From JAJZRJ01 sp040757055 (lineage in GTDB: Bacteria > Desulfobacterota > Desulfobulbia > Desulfobulbales > Desulfurivibrionaceae): a DNA stretch of 64,000 nt. Below, piece after piece: positions 62,601 to 64,000 of this stretch; position 1 is the stretch's first letter, and every line of letters starts with the position of its first letter. The position numbers and the translations under genes were made by a program. Below the pieces are notes generated by a model. The model saw nothing but the letters and a program-made list of their open reading frames with translations. It searched no databases and was not told the DNA's origin. Location: assembly GCA_040757055.1 (NCBI GenBank), contig JBFLXY010000006.1, positions 1 to 64,000 of the forward strand, read 5' to 3'.

Positions 62601-63741
62601 AAACCCGGTCAAGGGCAAGAAGGGCGACGTGCTGCTGGCCAAGGGCAAGAAGCTCACCCGCGAGGTGATTGACCACCTCTCGCCCTCCGAGATCAAGAAG
62701 CTCGACTACGGTGACAAGAAGAAGCTCGAGGGCGAGGTGAACCTCCTCTTCGAACGCTACGACAATCAGGTCAAGGAGGTGCGGGATCGTTACGAGGCGC
62801 GCATCGCCCGGCTCAAGAAGGGGGACGATCTGCCTCCCGGCGTCATCCGCATGGTCAAGGTTTACGTCGCCACCAAGCGCAAACTGGCGGTGGGCGACAA
62901 GATGGCCGGCCGCCACGGCAACAAGGGTGTTGTCTCCCGCATCCAGCCGGAAGAGGATATGCCCTATTTCGAGGACGGCACGCCGGTGGACATCGTCCTC
63001 AACCCGCTGGGCGTTCCCTCCCGCATGAACGTGGGCCAAGTGCTGGAAACCCATCTCGGCTTTGCCGCCAAGAAGCTGGGCGCCCAGTTGCAGCGTTTTG
63101 CCGAGTTGCGCGACATCGCGGCAGTGAAGAAGAAGCTGCAGGCGATTTACAGCAAGGCGGAATACGAGAAGCTGATCGCCGATCTTTCCAACGAGGACCT
63201 GCTTGAGTTGGCCGGTCGCATGGGCAACGGCATCCACATGGCCACCCCGGTCTTCGACGGCGCCCATGAGAACGAGATTCGCCAGATGCTGGTGGAGGCG
63301 GGGATCGACGAGGTCGGTCAGGCCACCCTGTACGACGGCTTGACCGGCGAGAGGTTCGACAACAAGGTTACCGTCGGCGCCATGTACATGCTCAAACTCC
63401 ATCACCTGGTCGACGACAAGATCCATGCCCGTTCCACAGGTCCTTACTCGCTGGTCACCCAGCAACCGTTGGGCGGCAAGGCCCAGTTCGGTGGCCAGCG
63501 CCTGGGCGAAATGGAAGTGTGGGCAATGGAGGCCTATGGCGCCGCCTATACCCTGCAGGAGTTCCTCACCGTGAAGTCGGACGACGTCGGTGGCCGGACC
63601 CGAATGTACGAGCGGATCGTCAAGGGGAACAACTTCCTCGAGGCAGGGCTGCCCGAGTCGTTCCACGTTCTCATCAAGGAGCTGCAGGGTCTCTGTCTCG
63701 ACATGGAGCTCCTGGAGGAGCAGCCCAAGGACAAGCAATAA
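59635..63741 (+). CDS. rpoB: DNA-directed RNA polymerase beta subunit
   Basis: A 1368-residue beta subunit, complete from [14 protein letters not shown] to the C-terminal [12 protein letters not shown]. Landmarks include [12 protein letters not shown], the rifampicin-region sequence [33 protein letters not shown] (in outline) with the usual Asp, His and Ser residues, [22 protein letters not shown] and the C-terminal [18 protein letters not shown]. rpoB position 531-equivalent is Ser-like in the KRRLSALGP segment, so no resistance change is seen. Confidence 0.98.
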   Translation: [1368 protein letters not shown]

Positions 63742-63805
63742 CCGAAACCGAGTCGTGCCGGTGCACCAGGCAGGTTAAGGACCCATATTCGAAAAGGGAG
63801 TTGCC

Positions 63806-64000
63806 GTGGAAGAACTGTTCAGCTTTTTTAGCAAACCCAAGTCACCTGTGAAATTCCGGGCGGTACGCATCTCCATCGCCTCGCCGGAGAAGATCCGAGA
63901 CTGGTCGCACGGCGAGGTGAAGAAGCCCGAAACCATCAACTACCGGACCTTCAAGCCGGAGCGTGACGGTCTTTTCTGCGCCAAGATTTTCGGCCCGGTC
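63806..64000 (+). CDS. rpoC: DNA-directed RNA polymerase beta-prime subunit, N-terminal part
   Basis: The first 65 codons of rpoC, cut by the window end. GTG start after AAAGGGAG; translation begins MEELFSFFSKPKSPVKF and includes ISIASPEKIRDWSHGEVKKP and INYRTFKPERDGLFCAKIFGP, the conserved start of beta-prime. It lies 64 bp after rpoB, as usual. Confidence 0.97.
   Translation, partial: MEELFSFFSKPKSPVKFRAVRISIASPEKIRDWSHGEVKKPETINYRTFKPERDGLFCAKIFGPV

Noticed and set aside
59599..63738. A 1379-codon open frame antisense to rpoB
   Set aside because: It mirrors rpoB codon bias in a GC-rich genome, has no family motifs and covers an intact, highly conserved gene.

Overview
The window is a GC-rich bacterial chromosome segment. 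It carries aprBA (dissimilatory adenylylsulfate reductase) beside a complete qmoABC set, and a meso-diaminopimelate-type dcw cluster. That combination points to a sulfate-reducing or sulfur-disproportionating Desulfobacterota, most like the Desulfobulbales; genus and species cannot be fixed from the sequence alone.

Layout. 1-24.5 kb is a mixed housekeeping/accessory stretch. It starts with the tail of an IS1595-type transposase abutting an NrpR-like regulator, followed by aat, a disulfide oxidoreductase, a DUF504 gene, mtgA and an exported msrAB fusion. A TetR regulator then lies beside a small redox/membrane operon (YjdF-like, PsiE-like, ferric-reductase-like flavocytochrome, diheme cytochrome). 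Next come small metal-binding-type proteins, a TorF-like porin, an orphan modA, selA, a degenerate GGDEF/TPR protein, a LOG-family enzyme, PBP1B and typA/bipA. 24.8-41.4 kb is the division and cell-wall (dcw) cluster: mraZ-rsmH-ftsL-ftsI-like-murE-murF-mraY-murD-(small CxxC protein)-murG-murC-murB-ftsQ-ftsA-ftsZ. 41.4-45.6 kb has a radical SAM protein, an orphan histidine kinase and a YkgJ-type cysteine-cluster protein. 46.3-53.8 kb is aprBA-qmoABC. 54-64 kb is the translation/transcription block: tRNA-Thr, tRNA-Tyr, tRNA-Gly, tRNA-Thr, tuf, rpmG, tRNA-Trp, secE, nusG, rplKAJL, rpoB and the start of rpoC.

The most interesting signal is in the dcw cluster. The FtsI/PBP-like protein has lost all three transpeptidase motifs (the serine and lysine of SxxK, SxN, and the lysine of KTG) while keeping its overall fold landmarks and a C-terminal PASTA-like tail. 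The usual ftsW position between murD and murG holds only a 63-residue CxxC/SHG-CPEC protein. Together this suggests that the canonical FtsW-FtsI septal synthase is absent here or encoded elsewhere, with the cluster member kept as a non-catalytic divisome protein. Other points of note are a three-repeat MraZ-type operator at the mraZ promoter, a hairpin leader that can mask the selA ribosome binding site, two different inverted-repeat (MITE-like) intergenic elements, a heptad tandem repeat, and a gene remnant behind PBP1B.

How the genes work together: AprBA reduces APS to sulfite and is thought to receive electrons from the menaquinone pool through QmoABC (or the reverse during sulfur oxidation/disproportionation). 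The dcw genes build UDP-MurNAc-pentapeptide, lipid I and lipid II and assemble the Z ring. The final block supplies elongation factor, secretion, ribosomal proteins and RNA polymerase. Coordinates of short motifs were counted by hand and may be off by a base or two.
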